From Bacteroidales bacterium UBA1064 (GTDB lineage: Bacteria; Bacteroidota; Bacteroidia; Bacteroidales; Tenuifilaceae): a stretch of 9,051 nucleotides of DNA. Below are positions 1-7,108 of this stretch, one piece after another. How positions within the stretch are numbered: position 1 is the first letter of the stretch; the number at the start of each line of letters is the position of its first letter. The notes beneath the pieces are model-generated. The model was not told where the DNA came from. It searched no databases and saw nothing but the letters and a program-made list of their open reading frames with translations. Position numbers and translations under genes: made by a program. The stretch covers positions 1 to 9,051 of the forward strand of contig DCDD01000133.1 in assembly GCA_002316235.1 (NCBI GenBank), in the 5' to 3' direction.

Positions 1-939
1 CCGTTTATTGACTACAGCAGTAAATACGGCCTCTGCGAGATCGCTCGAACCGCTCGAAGCACCTCCCGAGTTGATAAGGCCAGCACGTCCATTGTAGCAG
101 TTAACAACCTGATAACGAGTTAGGTCGATGGGATGATCGGATGAAAGCTGGCTGTAAACCTTATCGCTGGTTTTTCCAAATCCAATAGCCTTGAACCCCC
201 CATTGTTTTCAGGTGCTTTCTGCTTTATGATGTCAGCCTGTAGTGTAACTCCCAGATGGTTTGCCTGGCCGGTAAGGTCGGCAGCAACATGGTAGTCCAC
301 CCCGTCCTTTTTAAACGCATTGTTGCGAAGGTAGCACCAAAGGACGGTAACCATACCTAGCTCGTGAGCACGCTCAAAGGCTTGAGCCACTTCAATAATC
401 TGTCGGGTGCTTTCTTCCGAGCCAAAGTAGATTGTTGCCCCCACGGCAACAGCACCAAGGTTCCATGCCTCTTCGACCGAACCAAACATGATTTGATCAT
501 ACTTGTTTGGATAGGTAAGCAGTTCGTTATGGTTAAGCTTAACAATGAAGGGGATGCGGTGGGCATACTTTCGGGAAACCGATGCTAAAACTCCAAAAGT
601 AGAGGCAACTGCATTTGCACCACCCTCAATAGCAAGCCTTACAATATTTTCCGGATCAAAATATATTGGATTTGGGGCAAAAGATGCACCAGCGCTATGT
701 TCAATACCCTGGTCAACCGGCAAAATGGACAGGTAACCTGTGCCAGCAAGTCTTCCATGGTTGAACATTTCCTGAAGGTTCCGTAAAACCTGAGGTGACC
801 GGTTAGATAGTGCAACAACCCTTTCAATAAAATCGGGACCGGGCAAGTGCAGCTGTTCCTTCTTCACCGTTTCACACTTGTGGTTTAGAAGAAATTCGGA
901 CTTATCGCCGAGCAGCTCAACAATTCTATTGTAACTCAT
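1..939 (-). CDS. fbaB: Class I fructose-bisphosphate aldolase (FbaB/DhnA type), 3' end beyond the window
   Basis: Cytoplasmic enzyme that reversibly cleaves fructose 1,6-bisphosphate to dihydroxyacetone phosphate and glyceraldehyde 3-phosphate through a Schiff-base lysine, without metal. The 313 visible codons run from ATG at 939 to the window edge. E. coli FbaB is about 350 residues, so roughly 37 C-terminal residues are missing. Long stretches agree with E. coli FbaB as I remember it: GTGYLSILPVDQG (66-78), KLNHNE (134-139), GATIYFGSEES (168-178), ERAHELGMVTVLW (189-201) and NSGGAS (290-295). K239 in the IIKQK motif aligns with E. coli K237, the Schiff-base lysine. W201 and Y203 fit the W-x-Y active-site pair of archaeal-type class I aldolases. 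The last phosphate-binding segment lies outside the window. There is no Shine-Dalgarno sequence, which is normal for Bacteroidota. The gene follows tamL on the same strand after 59 bp, but a good promoter in that gap suggests independent transcription. No frameshift is seen. Confidence 0.96.
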   Translation of the reverse strand, partial: MSYNRIVELLGDKSEFLLNHKCETVKKEQLHLPGPDFIERVVALSNRSPQVLRNLQEMFNHGRLAGTGYLSILPVDQGIEHSAGASFAPNPIYFDPENIVRLAIEGGANAVASTFGVLASVSRKYAHRIPFIVKLNHNELLTYPNKYDQIMFGSVEEAWNLGAVAVGATIYFGSEESTRQIIEVAQAFERAHELGMVTVLWCYLRNNAFKKDGVDYHVAADLTGQANHLGVTLQADIIKQKAPENNGGFKAIGFGKTSDKVYSQLSSDHPIDLTRYQVVNCYNGRAGLINSGGASSGSSDLAEAVFTAVVNKR

Positions 940-964
940 GGCATTGAGATTATAATGGTTTATA

Positions 965-995
965 CAAAACTATAAAAAATAGGGTATAAAACAAA
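965..995 (-). promoter_or_regulatory. Bacteroidota-type promoter for the class I aldolase gene
   Basis: On the minus strand a TTTG (995-992) is followed after exactly 19 nt by TAGTTTTG (972-965). This is a full match to the Bacteroidota primary-sigma consensus TTTG/TTG-N19-TAnnTTTG. The -7 box ends 25 nt before the ATG at 939, so the leader would be about 20 nt and has no Shine-Dalgarno sequence. The -33 element begins only a few bases after the tamL stop. The motif match is read directly; activity is inferred. Confidence 0.7.
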
Positions 996-998
996 ATC

Positions 999-3386
999 TT
1001 AGAAAGGATAGCCAATACCAAAGTTGAAGGTAATATCCCTCCACATAAATTTTTGCTGCAGGGGAACCCGTGGCCTAAATGGTTTACCAGGGTTGATTGC
1101 CGGGTCGAAAATTTTATAGCCAAAATCGGTTCTAAGAATCAGGAAACCTAGATTCATCCTAAATCCCAACCCGCTACCCAAAGCCAGCTGTTCGTAAAAC
1201 TTATCGAAATGAAATGTTGCACCTTTCCTGTCGTCAATTCCGGGCATAGACCAGATGTTGCCGGCATCTATGAACAAGGCACCCTCTACTTTCCAGAAGA
1301 GCTTATACCTGTATTCTAAGTTAGCCTCCAGCTTGATATCGGCCGTACGGTTAGGATAGCGTTCTTTTGCCTGATAGTATGATCCAGGTCCTAGCGCTCT
1401 TGCCTGCCACGCCCTTATTCCATTTGCGCCCCCGGTGAAGTACCGTTTTTCGAATGGTAATGCTTTTGAGTTGCCATAGGGGTAGCCTACGCCAAGAAAA
1501 ATTCTATACGCAAACGAGTTATTTGCATCTACATACTGGTTGTAGGTATAGTTTAAATCGCTCCGGACAAATTGTGAAAAATTTGTATTGAATATACTGT
1601 AAGAACCATCGGCATTTTTAGGTTGGTTAAAGGCTGCAAAAGCAAGGTTAAGAAGGTTACCCGAAAGTTCAAAGTTGTACCGAAGGTAGGTGTAGCTACC
1701 TGGCTTCTGGGGATTCTGGTTGTTAAAGGTAAAGCCGTAACTCGACACGGTAACAATCTGACTGATATAGCTATACTTGAGCGAAGTTGTATCAATGTAG
1801 GCCTTAAAATCATCACTAATACGGCTTATGGTAATGGCATTCACCTCGGCTGGGTTGACGTTGTGGGTAATAAAGCTTCCGCTTCTCCAGCTATAGCCAA
1901 ACAGCAAGCTGGCAATGGTTCGAGTATAATCGGGGCGATGCTGGTAGCTGTAGGATGCGGTTACCTGGGTTTTGGGAGCCGACCGGCTAACCTGAACCCT
2001 GGAAGAAAAAGGGCCAATATACTTGGGTATGCTCAGCCCCATGGAGCCGCCAAGTTCTAGGGTGTTATCAAAATTTATCTTTTGCTGGGCTGTTTCAACC
2101 AGGCCCCTAAGCTTAAAATCAAACACCTCGGCACCCCTGAATAGGTTTTTGTGCTGGTAGGAAAGGTTAGCTTCGGCACCGAGCGAACCGGTGGTGTTAG
2201 TCCCCACAAGTTCAACCTGGTAGCTTTGCAGCGTATTCTGGGTAAGTTGAATGTAGCAATCGAGATAGGCATACTCGGTGGAATCGGAGCTGGCACTGTC
2301 CTCATCCAAAAAATCGAAAGGGCTAATAGGAAATTCGGCTTCCTTAGCCTCTTTAAACGAAATGTTTACAAATTTAAATAGCCTTATGGAGCTAAGGTTG
2401 GCTTGTGATTTTTTGACTGCCTCGCTGGAATAGGTTAAGCCGGGTCGAATAAGAATATTTTCGTAAATAACAGCCAGGTTAACTCCGGCATCACCCGAAA
2501 AAATGAACTGTATGTCCTTGTAGTAAACCGTATCAAGCGTTGCCTGTTGTTGATACGTTAAGTATTCTAGGGGCTCAAAATTTGGATAAATAAACACCCG
2601 CTTAACTTTAAACTTTTTAAAATTCGACTTAACCTTATTCCCCTTTTCATCAATTGTAAAAGGGTTACGAATGGTGAGGATAAGGTTTACGCTGTGGCTA
2701 CGGAAATTAGTATCAGCAGTGAACGTAATATAGTCCTTGCTAAAGCTGTAGTATCCATTATTTTTCAGAAAAACTTCTATTCTCGTTCTCTCCTGCTGAA
2801 GCAAATCGGTATCGAAGCGATTCCCAACACCTATAAGGCAATTGGCAGTGTCTTTCTTTACCAACTCAAGAACTGCTGAATCTTCAACCAGGTAGCTTAG
2901 GGATTTTATGCGGTAGGGAACGTTGGGGTAAACGGAGTAGATTACGTTTGCCTTTTTTTTATGGTAGTATATTGAATCTTCCACCTTCGCATTATAGAAT
3001 CCCTTGCTTTGAAGGTAGTTTAGGAGATTTCTCGAACCCTCAGCTATAAGGTTAGTATCCATGATTACGGGCTCTTCCCCGATATTCTTAAGCCACTTGT
3101 TTACACCCTTATTCTTTTCAGGATTTGCCATGTTGTATAGGCGTAAGTGAAAGCGAAAACCTAAAATTTTCTTGTTGGGCTTTAACTTTAGGTAATCCTC
3201 CATGTCGCGGGTTGAAATCTCCTTGCTGTCGGTCTTTATATTGGATTTGTTCAGCAAATACCCGTCCTCGGGAACATTTCGTGTTATGCTGCAACCGGAT
3301 ACAAAAACAACTCCCAGCATTACAGGTATAAGCCTGTAAGCTATAAATTCTTTACGTATCCTACTGAAAATCCTCAAAAAATGCAT
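999..3386 (-). CDS. tamL: TamL-type outer-membrane lipoprotein of the Omp85 (BamA/TamA) family
   Basis: A 795-residue Omp85 protein. The N terminus is a lipoprotein signal: a basic n-region (RIRK, 9-12), a hydrophobic stretch (about 19-30) and a lipobox ending VSGC with Cys32 as the lipidation site. This is the hallmark of Bacteroidota TamL, as opposed to BamA or proteobacterial TamA. POTRA-like repeats follow. Their helix-to-strand corners are visible as YLQSKGFYNAKV (124-135), FLKNNGYYSF (206-215) and LSSIRLFKFVNISF (331-344). An acidic, serine-rich insertion (361-371) interrupts the last repeat. From about 385 the protein is an alternating aromatic beta-barrel ending in FGIGYPF, a typical C-terminal beta-signal with final Phe. 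GGANGIRAW (652-660) corresponds to the conserved loop-6 (V/I)RG(Y/F) region of Omp85 proteins. The likely role is assembly or lipid/protein transport at the outer membrane with a TamB-like partner, but no tamB lies in the window. ATG at 3386 is chosen because it supplies the basic n-region; M23 would cut into the signal. Divergent from the methyltransferase gene. Confidence 0.88.
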   Translation of the reverse strand: MHFLRIFSRIRKEFIAYRLIPVMLGVVFVSGCSITRNVPEDGYLLNKSNIKTDSKEISTRDMEDYLKLKPNKKILGFRFHLRLYNMANPEKNKGVNKWLKNIGEEPVIMDTNLIAEGSRNLLNYLQSKGFYNAKVEDSIYYHKKKANVIYSVYPNVPYRIKSLSYLVEDSAVLELVKKDTANCLIGVGNRFDTDLLQQERTRIEVFLKNNGYYSFSKDYITFTADTNFRSHSVNLILTIRNPFTIDEKGNKVKSNFKKFKVKRVFIYPNFEPLEYLTYQQQATLDTVYYKDIQFIFSGDAGVNLAVIYENILIRPGLTYSSEAVKKSQANLSSIRLFKFVNISFKEAKEAEFPISPFDFLDEDSASSDSTEYAYLDCYIQLTQNTLQSYQVELVGTNTTGSLGAEANLSYQHKNLFRGAEVFDFKLRGLVETAQQKINFDNTLELGGSMGLSIPKYIGPFSSRVQVSRSAPKTQVTASYSYQHRPDYTRTIASLLFGYSWRSGSFITHNVNPAEVNAITISRISDDFKAYIDTTSLKYSYISQIVTVSSYGFTFNNQNPQKPGSYTYLRYNFELSGNLLNLAFAAFNQPKNADGSYSIFNTNFSQFVRSDLNYTYNQYVDANNSFAYRIFLGVGYPYGNSKALPFEKRYFTGGANGIRAWQARALGPGSYYQAKERYPNRTADIKLEANLEYRYKLFWKVEGALFIDAGNIWSMPGIDDRKGATFHFDKFYEQLALGSGLGFRMNLGFLILRTDFGYKIFDPAINPGKPFRPRVPLQQKFMWRDITFNFGIGYPF

Positions 3387-3519
3387 TCCTCTAACTGACT
3401 ATAAATGGCTCGGAAATTTATAAAATCGTTTTTACAATACATGGCAATTAGCATAATTTTACAGCACAAGCGAACTTTGTTTGACCAGCGGTTAATGTTT
3501 TGTGCTGAATAAACTTCGT

Positions 3520-3554
3520 AGAGTACATGAGCCGAATACTCCATAAAGTACTCT
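3520..3554. repeat. 7-bp inverted repeat in the divergent intergenic region
   Basis: AGAGTAC (3520-3526) and GTACTCT (3548-3554) are perfect inverted copies separated by 21 bp, inside the 235-bp gap (3387-3621) between tamL and the methyltransferase gene. The arm midpoints are 28 bp apart, close to three helical turns. This could be an operator for a dimeric regulator or a chance match; nothing else in the sequence decides between them. The rest of the gap is AT-rich and contains no open frame or RNA gene that I can support. Confidence 0.35.
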
Positions 3555-3574
3555 TACATACAACACTTTACAGC

Positions 3575-3603
3575 TTTTCGGGATAAAATTATATCTATAT
3601 TTA
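3575..3603 (+). promoter_or_regulatory. Possible promoter for the RNA methyltransferase gene
   Basis: TATATTTA (3596-3603) matches the Bacteroidota -7 consensus TAnnTTTG except for the last base. A T-run (TTTT, 3575-3578) stands 17 nt upstream where the -33 TTTG/TTG element would be. The box ends 18 nt before the ATG at 3622, implying a leader of about 12 nt. Neither half is a perfect match. Confidence 0.3.
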
Positions 3604-3621
3604 CAGCGAAAAATCGTACCT

Positions 3622-4401
3622 ATGCTCACCAGGAGAAATATTCAACGAATCGTATCGTTACGACAAAAAAAACACCGCAATGAGCTGGGACTATTTGTTG
3701 CCGAGGGGCAACGGCTGGTTTCTGAACTTCTGAAATCTCATCTTGATGTAGCTGAAATCTACCATACCGGGAATCTTGAAAAAATGTTTACGGTAGATTC
3801 AAAAATTGCTACTACCCTGGTATCGGAAAATGAGATGAATCGTATCAGCGCACTTAGCACTCCAACGCCTGTTCTTGCTCTGGTAAAAATGCCCCTGTAC
3901 AACGCAGAGCCCATTAACCATGCAAACCGGCTTGTACTTGCCCTCGACTCCATTCAGGATCCGGGAAACATGGGAACCATTCTTCGTTTGGCCGACTGGT
4001 TTGGGATTGACACCATTCTATGCTCCAACGATACGGCAGATATTTTCTCTCCTAAGGTAGTTCAGGCAAGTATGGGCGCTATTGCCCGCATAAAGGTTCA
4101 CTACTGCAATTTACCAACAAAACTGTCGGCTTACAGTAAAAACAGTCCAATTTTTGGCACCTACCTTGAGGGTGAAAGCATTTACGATTTACCAGGGGTG
4201 GAGAGCGGTTGTATTGTAATGGGAAATGAAGGCAACGGAATAAGCCCCGAAGTTGGGAGCTGCATCACCCAAAAAATTCATATTCCCGATTTTGCTGGAG
4301 GCAGAGCCAGGGTTGAATCGTTAAATGTAGCTATGGCAACCGCCATAGTGCTTTCGGAGTTCAGGCGAAAGCAAGTTGCCTTGATAAATCATGAAACCTA
4401 A
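3622..4401 (+). CDS. SpoU/TrmH-family RNA 2'-O-ribose methyltransferase
   Basis: A 259-residue SPOUT methyltransferase that transfers a methyl group from S-adenosylmethionine to a ribose 2'-OH of rRNA or tRNA. Residues 1-90 resemble the SpoU substrate-binding domain; the opening LTRRNIQRIVSLRQKKHR followed by LFVAEGQRLV (24-33) is typical and supports the ATG at 3622. The catalytic domain has the three SpoU motifs: motif 1 DSIQDPGNMGTILRLADWFG (109-128), with Asn116 and catalytic Arg122; motif 2 IVMGNEGNGIS (198-208), with Glu203; and motif 3 IPDFAGG...ESLNVAMATAI (221-242). Motifs 2 and 3 form the trefoil knot and the SAM pocket. The spacing between IP and ESLN is a few residues longer than in RlmB or TrmH as I recall them; this may be a Bacteroidota subfamily feature. 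The target nucleotide cannot be told from the sequence, so no gene symbol is given. It is the only plus-strand gene here, divergent from tamL and convergent with the next gene, whose stop codon it overlaps. No Shine-Dalgarno sequence. Confidence 0.93.
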   Translation: MLTRRNIQRIVSLRQKKHRNELGLFVAEGQRLVSELLKSHLDVAEIYHTGNLEKMFTVDSKIATTLVSENEMNRISALSTPTPVLALVKMPLYNAEPINHANRLVLALDSIQDPGNMGTILRLADWFGIDTILCSNDTADIFSPKVVQASMGAIARIKVHYCNLPTKLSAYSKNSPIFGTYLEGESIYDLPGVESGCIVMGNEGNGISPEVGSCITQKIHIPDFAGGRARVESLNVAMATAIVLSEFRRKQVALINHET

Positions 4402-5726
4402 CGTCGGAGCATAGGCAAAAACCAAAGCAGCAGCAGTATGACGACAGCAACAAGTAAACCGGCACTTATCCAGCCACCAGATTTTATACCCCATTCCGGG
4501 AAAAGATTTTTCAAGTTAAAACCCCTGTAATAGGGAACAGGTGCTTGCATTTCGGGCATTACATCCCACGGGAGCTGAACATCCCAACTTCCAACAACGA
4601 GCAATGGCAGCAAGAATGTGTATTCTACCTGTTCGTCAAATTTTTTCTGTCCGAAAAAACCTTTCTGTCGGGAGCCGATATTTCGTGAGTACAGTCTGGC
4701 GTAGTACGGTTTGTTCCAAATATCGAAATTCTTATAGTCCTGAATCTCCGTTTCAACCTGGCCGGCAATGCTATCAATTTTCTCGGGTTGAACGGTACGC
4801 TCAAAGGGTTTGAAGTAGAGGGGTGTAAGCATTCCCCGCTGGGTTTGAAGGTGCATCATGTTCTCATCCTCCGGACGCTTAACCAGCTCCTTACAGATAA
4901 CTGCCCCAACAGCAATGTCGGGTCTGGCAGTATGAACGCTTCCGGTATTAATGTACCAGGGCGAAGCGTTGGGGTTGACCTCTAGCACAAAGGTTATATC
5001 GCCATACTGATGGTTTTTGTACTCTTCCTTTTGCTCCAGATCGTTAACCGATATCAAAGGTTTTGAGCTACAGTACCATTTCCCCGGGTATATTCGGGCA
5101 TTCAGCGACTCATCGTCTGGGGTGATCTGCGGTTTATCGCGGTTGGATATAACGCTGATAGCAACCTTGAAATAGGTTAGCCAAAGCTGCATCTCAAAAA
5201 CCTGTAGCTTCTTACCTGTGCTATCGTATAGAGCTTTACGGAAGGTCTTATGTGGTTTAGGATCCCTGCTAAAGCCAAAGTTCATAAGGGCTTGCACTCC
5301 CGAAAGTTCCGGTTCGTAGTAGGTTACCGGACCAATAAGCACCTCTATATCAGGTAGCCCGAAAAGGGGATGATCGGGATCGAGAATGGCGCCGTTGCAG
5401 CTGTAAGTATAGTAGGGTTTAACAGACTTACTGCCATATATGCTGTCGTATAGCTGAATGCCAGCCAGCTTCACCTCAGCCCCTTCAAAGTTAGAGCCAA
5501 TGCAGTTGTCGCTTCGATACAAGTTGGCGCCATCAACTCTAATTACCTCACCGGTTGTCAGCTGCTCAACTGTCCTTTGTAAATTCTGCTTTTGCTGTGT
5601 AATAAAGTTCTGGTATTCGGGATTGGGAGTTTTCTTGCAAAGCTTATCGAAATCTCTAACAACTCCTACAACCCAAATAGCCAGTAGAGCAGCAGCAATG
5701 AAAAGAAATACTTTTCTTTTGCCCAT
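4398..5726 (-). CDS. Uncharacterised protein with a membrane anchor at each end and a large extracytoplasmic domain
   Basis: I do not recognise this 442-residue protein. It starts with MGKRK and a hydrophobic helix (about 7-23, FLFIAAALLAIWVVGVV) and ends with a second strong helix (about 419-438, ILLLLWFLPML) followed by Arg-Arg. Basic residues at both tips suggest that both ends are cytoplasmic and that residues 25-415 form one extracytoplasmic domain. That domain is rich in Tyr, Trp, Pro and alternating hydrophobics, suggesting a mostly beta fold. Notable short stretches are GPVTYYEP (132-139), MQLWLTYFKVA (179-189), YYARLYSRNIGSRQKGFFGQ (341-360) and PLLVVGSWDVQLPWD (374-388). Five cysteines (30, 75, 110, 219, 278) could form disulfides. 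No catalytic motif is visible. Start at ATG 5726: it gives the standard basic tip before the first helix, and there is no Shine-Dalgarno sequence. It follows the M15 fusion gene by 107 bp on the same strand, so a shared envelope role is possible. Its stop overlaps that of the convergent methyltransferase gene. Confidence 0.85.
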   Translation of the reverse strand: MGKRKVFLFIAAALLAIWVVGVVRDFDKLCKKTPNPEYQNFITQQKQNLQRTVEQLTTGEVIRVDGANLYRSDNCIGSNFEGAEVKLAGIQLYDSIYGSKSVKPYYTYSCNGAILDPDHPLFGLPDIEVLIGPVTYYEPELSGVQALMNFGFSRDPKPHKTFRKALYDSTGKKLQVFEMQLWLTYFKVAISVISNRDKPQITPDDESLNARIYPGKWYCSSKPLISVNDLEQKEEYKNHQYGDITFVLEVNPNASPWYINTGSVHTARPDIAVGAVICKELVKRPEDENMMHLQTQRGMLTPLYFKPFERTVQPEKIDSIAGQVETEIQDYKNFDIWNKPYYARLYSRNIGSRQKGFFGQKKFDEQVEYTFLLPLLVVGSWDVQLPWDVMPEMQAPVPYYRGFNLKNLFPEWGIKSGGWISAGLLVAVVILLLLWFLPMLRR

Positions 5727-5833
5727 TTTACTATGATATTATGGTTTCCTGAAGCTCTTTTGTAAAAAGTATGACGGTAACAGTATGAATCGGAGCTGCA
5801 AGTTTCTACATTAAGAAAAATTATTAACGCCAG

Positions 5834-6862
5834 CTAGCTAAATTCATTCTCTTTAATAACGACATACCCCTCTCCATCAACCTCCTTACGGTTATACAAC
5901 TTCAGCAGCTGGGCGGTTGATAGCCCGAAAGTTTTCTGAAAATGGGGATAATCCTTAAAGTTAACCCAGTCGCCTCCCCATTCCCATCCATAATGCCTGA
6001 AAAGAGCAACCACCTCATCCCAGTCGTATCTTAAATTCAGGTTGATATCGGTGTGCCTGTCCCACGAAGCCTCCCTTCCGTCAGCCAACAATAGGCAAAA
6101 ATCAAGGGCAAGCCCATAGTTATGAAACGATTGTCCGGCTTTGGCCTGGGTAACTATTTTTCCGGGTTTGGTTCTTCCCTTAGCATACAGCTCATCCTGT
6201 TCGGCAAAGGTCCTCAGCGTATCGGTGAAGCGAACGGCAATGCCCTGGGCGAGTATCTGCAAATAAATCTCCTTGGCCTCCTCGCGAAGCAGGGGATGCA
6301 GCTTGGCAATTCGCTGAAGTGTAGGCTTATCCTGCACGAATTCTGGTTTAGCTGCTTGTGGTTGATTAGGCTTGATCGTAACAGCAGCCACCTCCTCAGA
6401 TGGACTGCTAGTTTCTTGTGTACCAAAAGCCCTAAGCTGTACATCAAGGTTCTTCTCGTCAATAATAGCCCTACGCATGTTTTTGGCCTCTAGGATAATA
6501 CCCAGCAAATCGTGCCAGAATTTGCTCCCCCAGCTCAGAAAGAAGCCGGTAAACAGGCAGCCAATAATCCACGAAAAGCCCGATGCAGGCTCGTCCCACC
6601 CAAATTTTCCGCTATTCAGAATAGTAAAAAGGTCTGCCTTGAGTGAGAAGGCAACCAATTCGCCCGATAAAAGGCTGATCAGGAATATTCTGCGTTCACG
6701 CTTTTTCTCCAGTAGGGGGTTGTTCTCCCTGTAGCGTACATTCCCAATTGACAAAAAGTTGGAGGTTGGCAGGAATAGTTTTACCAGGTTGGTTATCCGC
6801 TCGGAGATAAAACTCAATGGAAGCAGGATGACCAACAACGAAACCAGAACGTTGGAATCCAT
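5834..6862 (-). CDS. Three-helix membrane domain fused to an M15 peptidoglycan peptidase
   Basis: A 342-residue fusion. The N-terminal part has three hydrophobic helices (about 4-20, 59-76 and 97-113) with a basic loop (KKRERR, 53-58) between the first two, then an amphipathic segment GSKFWHDLLGIILEAK (112-127). A low-complexity linker rich in Pro, Gln, Lys and Glu spans about 148-180. The C-terminal domain (about 183-312) is an M15C-type zinc peptidase like CwlK and phage endolysins. These cut L-Ala-D-Glu bonds in peptidoglycan stems; a D-Ala-D-Ala carboxypeptidase is the alternative. The zinc and active-site set is complete: S-F-H247-NYGLAL-D254, then D304-YP-H307, with Asp304 as probable base and Arg217 in TLRTFAEQDELYAKGR likely binding the substrate carboxylate. 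GWEWGGDW (292-299) is the usual family lead-in. A 30-residue tail follows. It is probably chromosomal wall-remodelling machinery, because no phage genes surround it. ATG at 6862 opens directly into the first helix. No Shine-Dalgarno sequence. Confidence 0.88.
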   Translation of the reverse strand: MDSNVLVSLLVILLPLSFISERITNLVKLFLPTSNFLSIGNVRYRENNPLLEKKRERRIFLISLLSGELVAFSLKADLFTILNSGKFGWDEPASGFSWIIGCLFTGFFLSWGSKFWHDLLGIILEAKNMRRAIIDEKNLDVQLRAFGTQETSSPSEEVAAVTIKPNQPQAAKPEFVQDKPTLQRIAKLHPLLREEAKEIYLQILAQGIAVRFTDTLRTFAEQDELYAKGRTKPGKIVTQAKAGQSFHNYGLALDFCLLLADGREASWDRHTDINLNLRYDWDEVVALFRHYGWEWGGDWVNFKDYPHFQKTFGLSTAQLLKLYNRKEVDGEGYVVIKENEFS

Positions 6863-6894
6863 TTCTCATAAGTTATTTTACCGATGGAAGTTAC

Positions 6895-6933
6895 AAAATT
6901 TTTTGAATGAAAAATTTTTCAGCTGAATTTTTT
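6895..6933. promoter_or_regulatory. Cluster of A/T tracts and small palindromes upstream of the M15 fusion gene
   Basis: Within the 246-bp gap 6863-7108, three A-run/T-run blocks lie close together: AAAATTTTTT (6895-6904), AAAAATTTTT (6910-6919) and AATTTTTT (6926-6933). The middle one sits in the perfect palindrome TGAAAAATTTTTCA (6908-6921), which overlaps another perfect palindrome TTCAGCTGAA (6918-6927). The block lies 33-71 bp before the ATG at 6862. It may be bent DNA upstream of a promoter or a regulator site. I found no convincing -33/-7 pair nearby (the closest is TAACTTTA at 6950-6943, minus strand, with no -33 partner). The remainder of the gap shows no gene and no good terminator. 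Confidence 0.3.
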
Positions 6934-7108
6934 AGAAAACCATAAAGTTATTCTACCCTGCTATCTATAGGTAAAAAATATTAATGTATATTTTGGTAGA
7001 ATAGGTATTGAATGCCCTTAATTACCGACCATACAGCAGAAAAACCATGCTGGTAAAAAAGAATGGGTATTTTTATAGTAGTAGGCTTGTAGCAGTTCAG
7101 ACAGCTGC

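Noticed and set aside
1623..2060. Plus-strand open frame of 145 codons
   Set aside because: It lies fully inside tamL on the opposite strand, the protein has no domain or signal, and tamL has clear family motifs across the same stretch.
3413..3420. TAAATTTC on the minus strand as the tamL -7 box
   Set aside because: It has one mismatch at the key G, and no TTG lies at a suitable distance (candidates are 14 and 24 nt away).
4398..5726. Assignment of the double-anchored protein to the TMEM43 family because of its two terminal helices
   Set aside because: I could not find the family's characteristic sequence pattern; the resemblance is only in size and general topology.
5727..5833. Terminator or promoter between the M15 fusion gene and the double-anchored protein gene
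   Set aside because: No stem with a U-run and no paired -33/-7 elements were found; TACTTTTT is the nearest -7-like sequence but its only upstream TTG is 26 nt away.
6122..6493. Plus-strand open frame of 123 codons (and an overlapping one at 6372-6734)
   Set aside because: They are antisense to the M15 fusion gene, whose catalytic motifs occupy part of the region; the products are low-quality, cysteine- and serine-rich translations with no recognisable features.
7034..7052. Hairpin CAGCA...TGCTG as a terminator for the M64 gene
   Set aside because: The stem is only 5 bp with a 9-nt loop and has no U-run after it on the minus strand; a nearby 4-bp stem (7044-7054) with a short U-run is equally weak.
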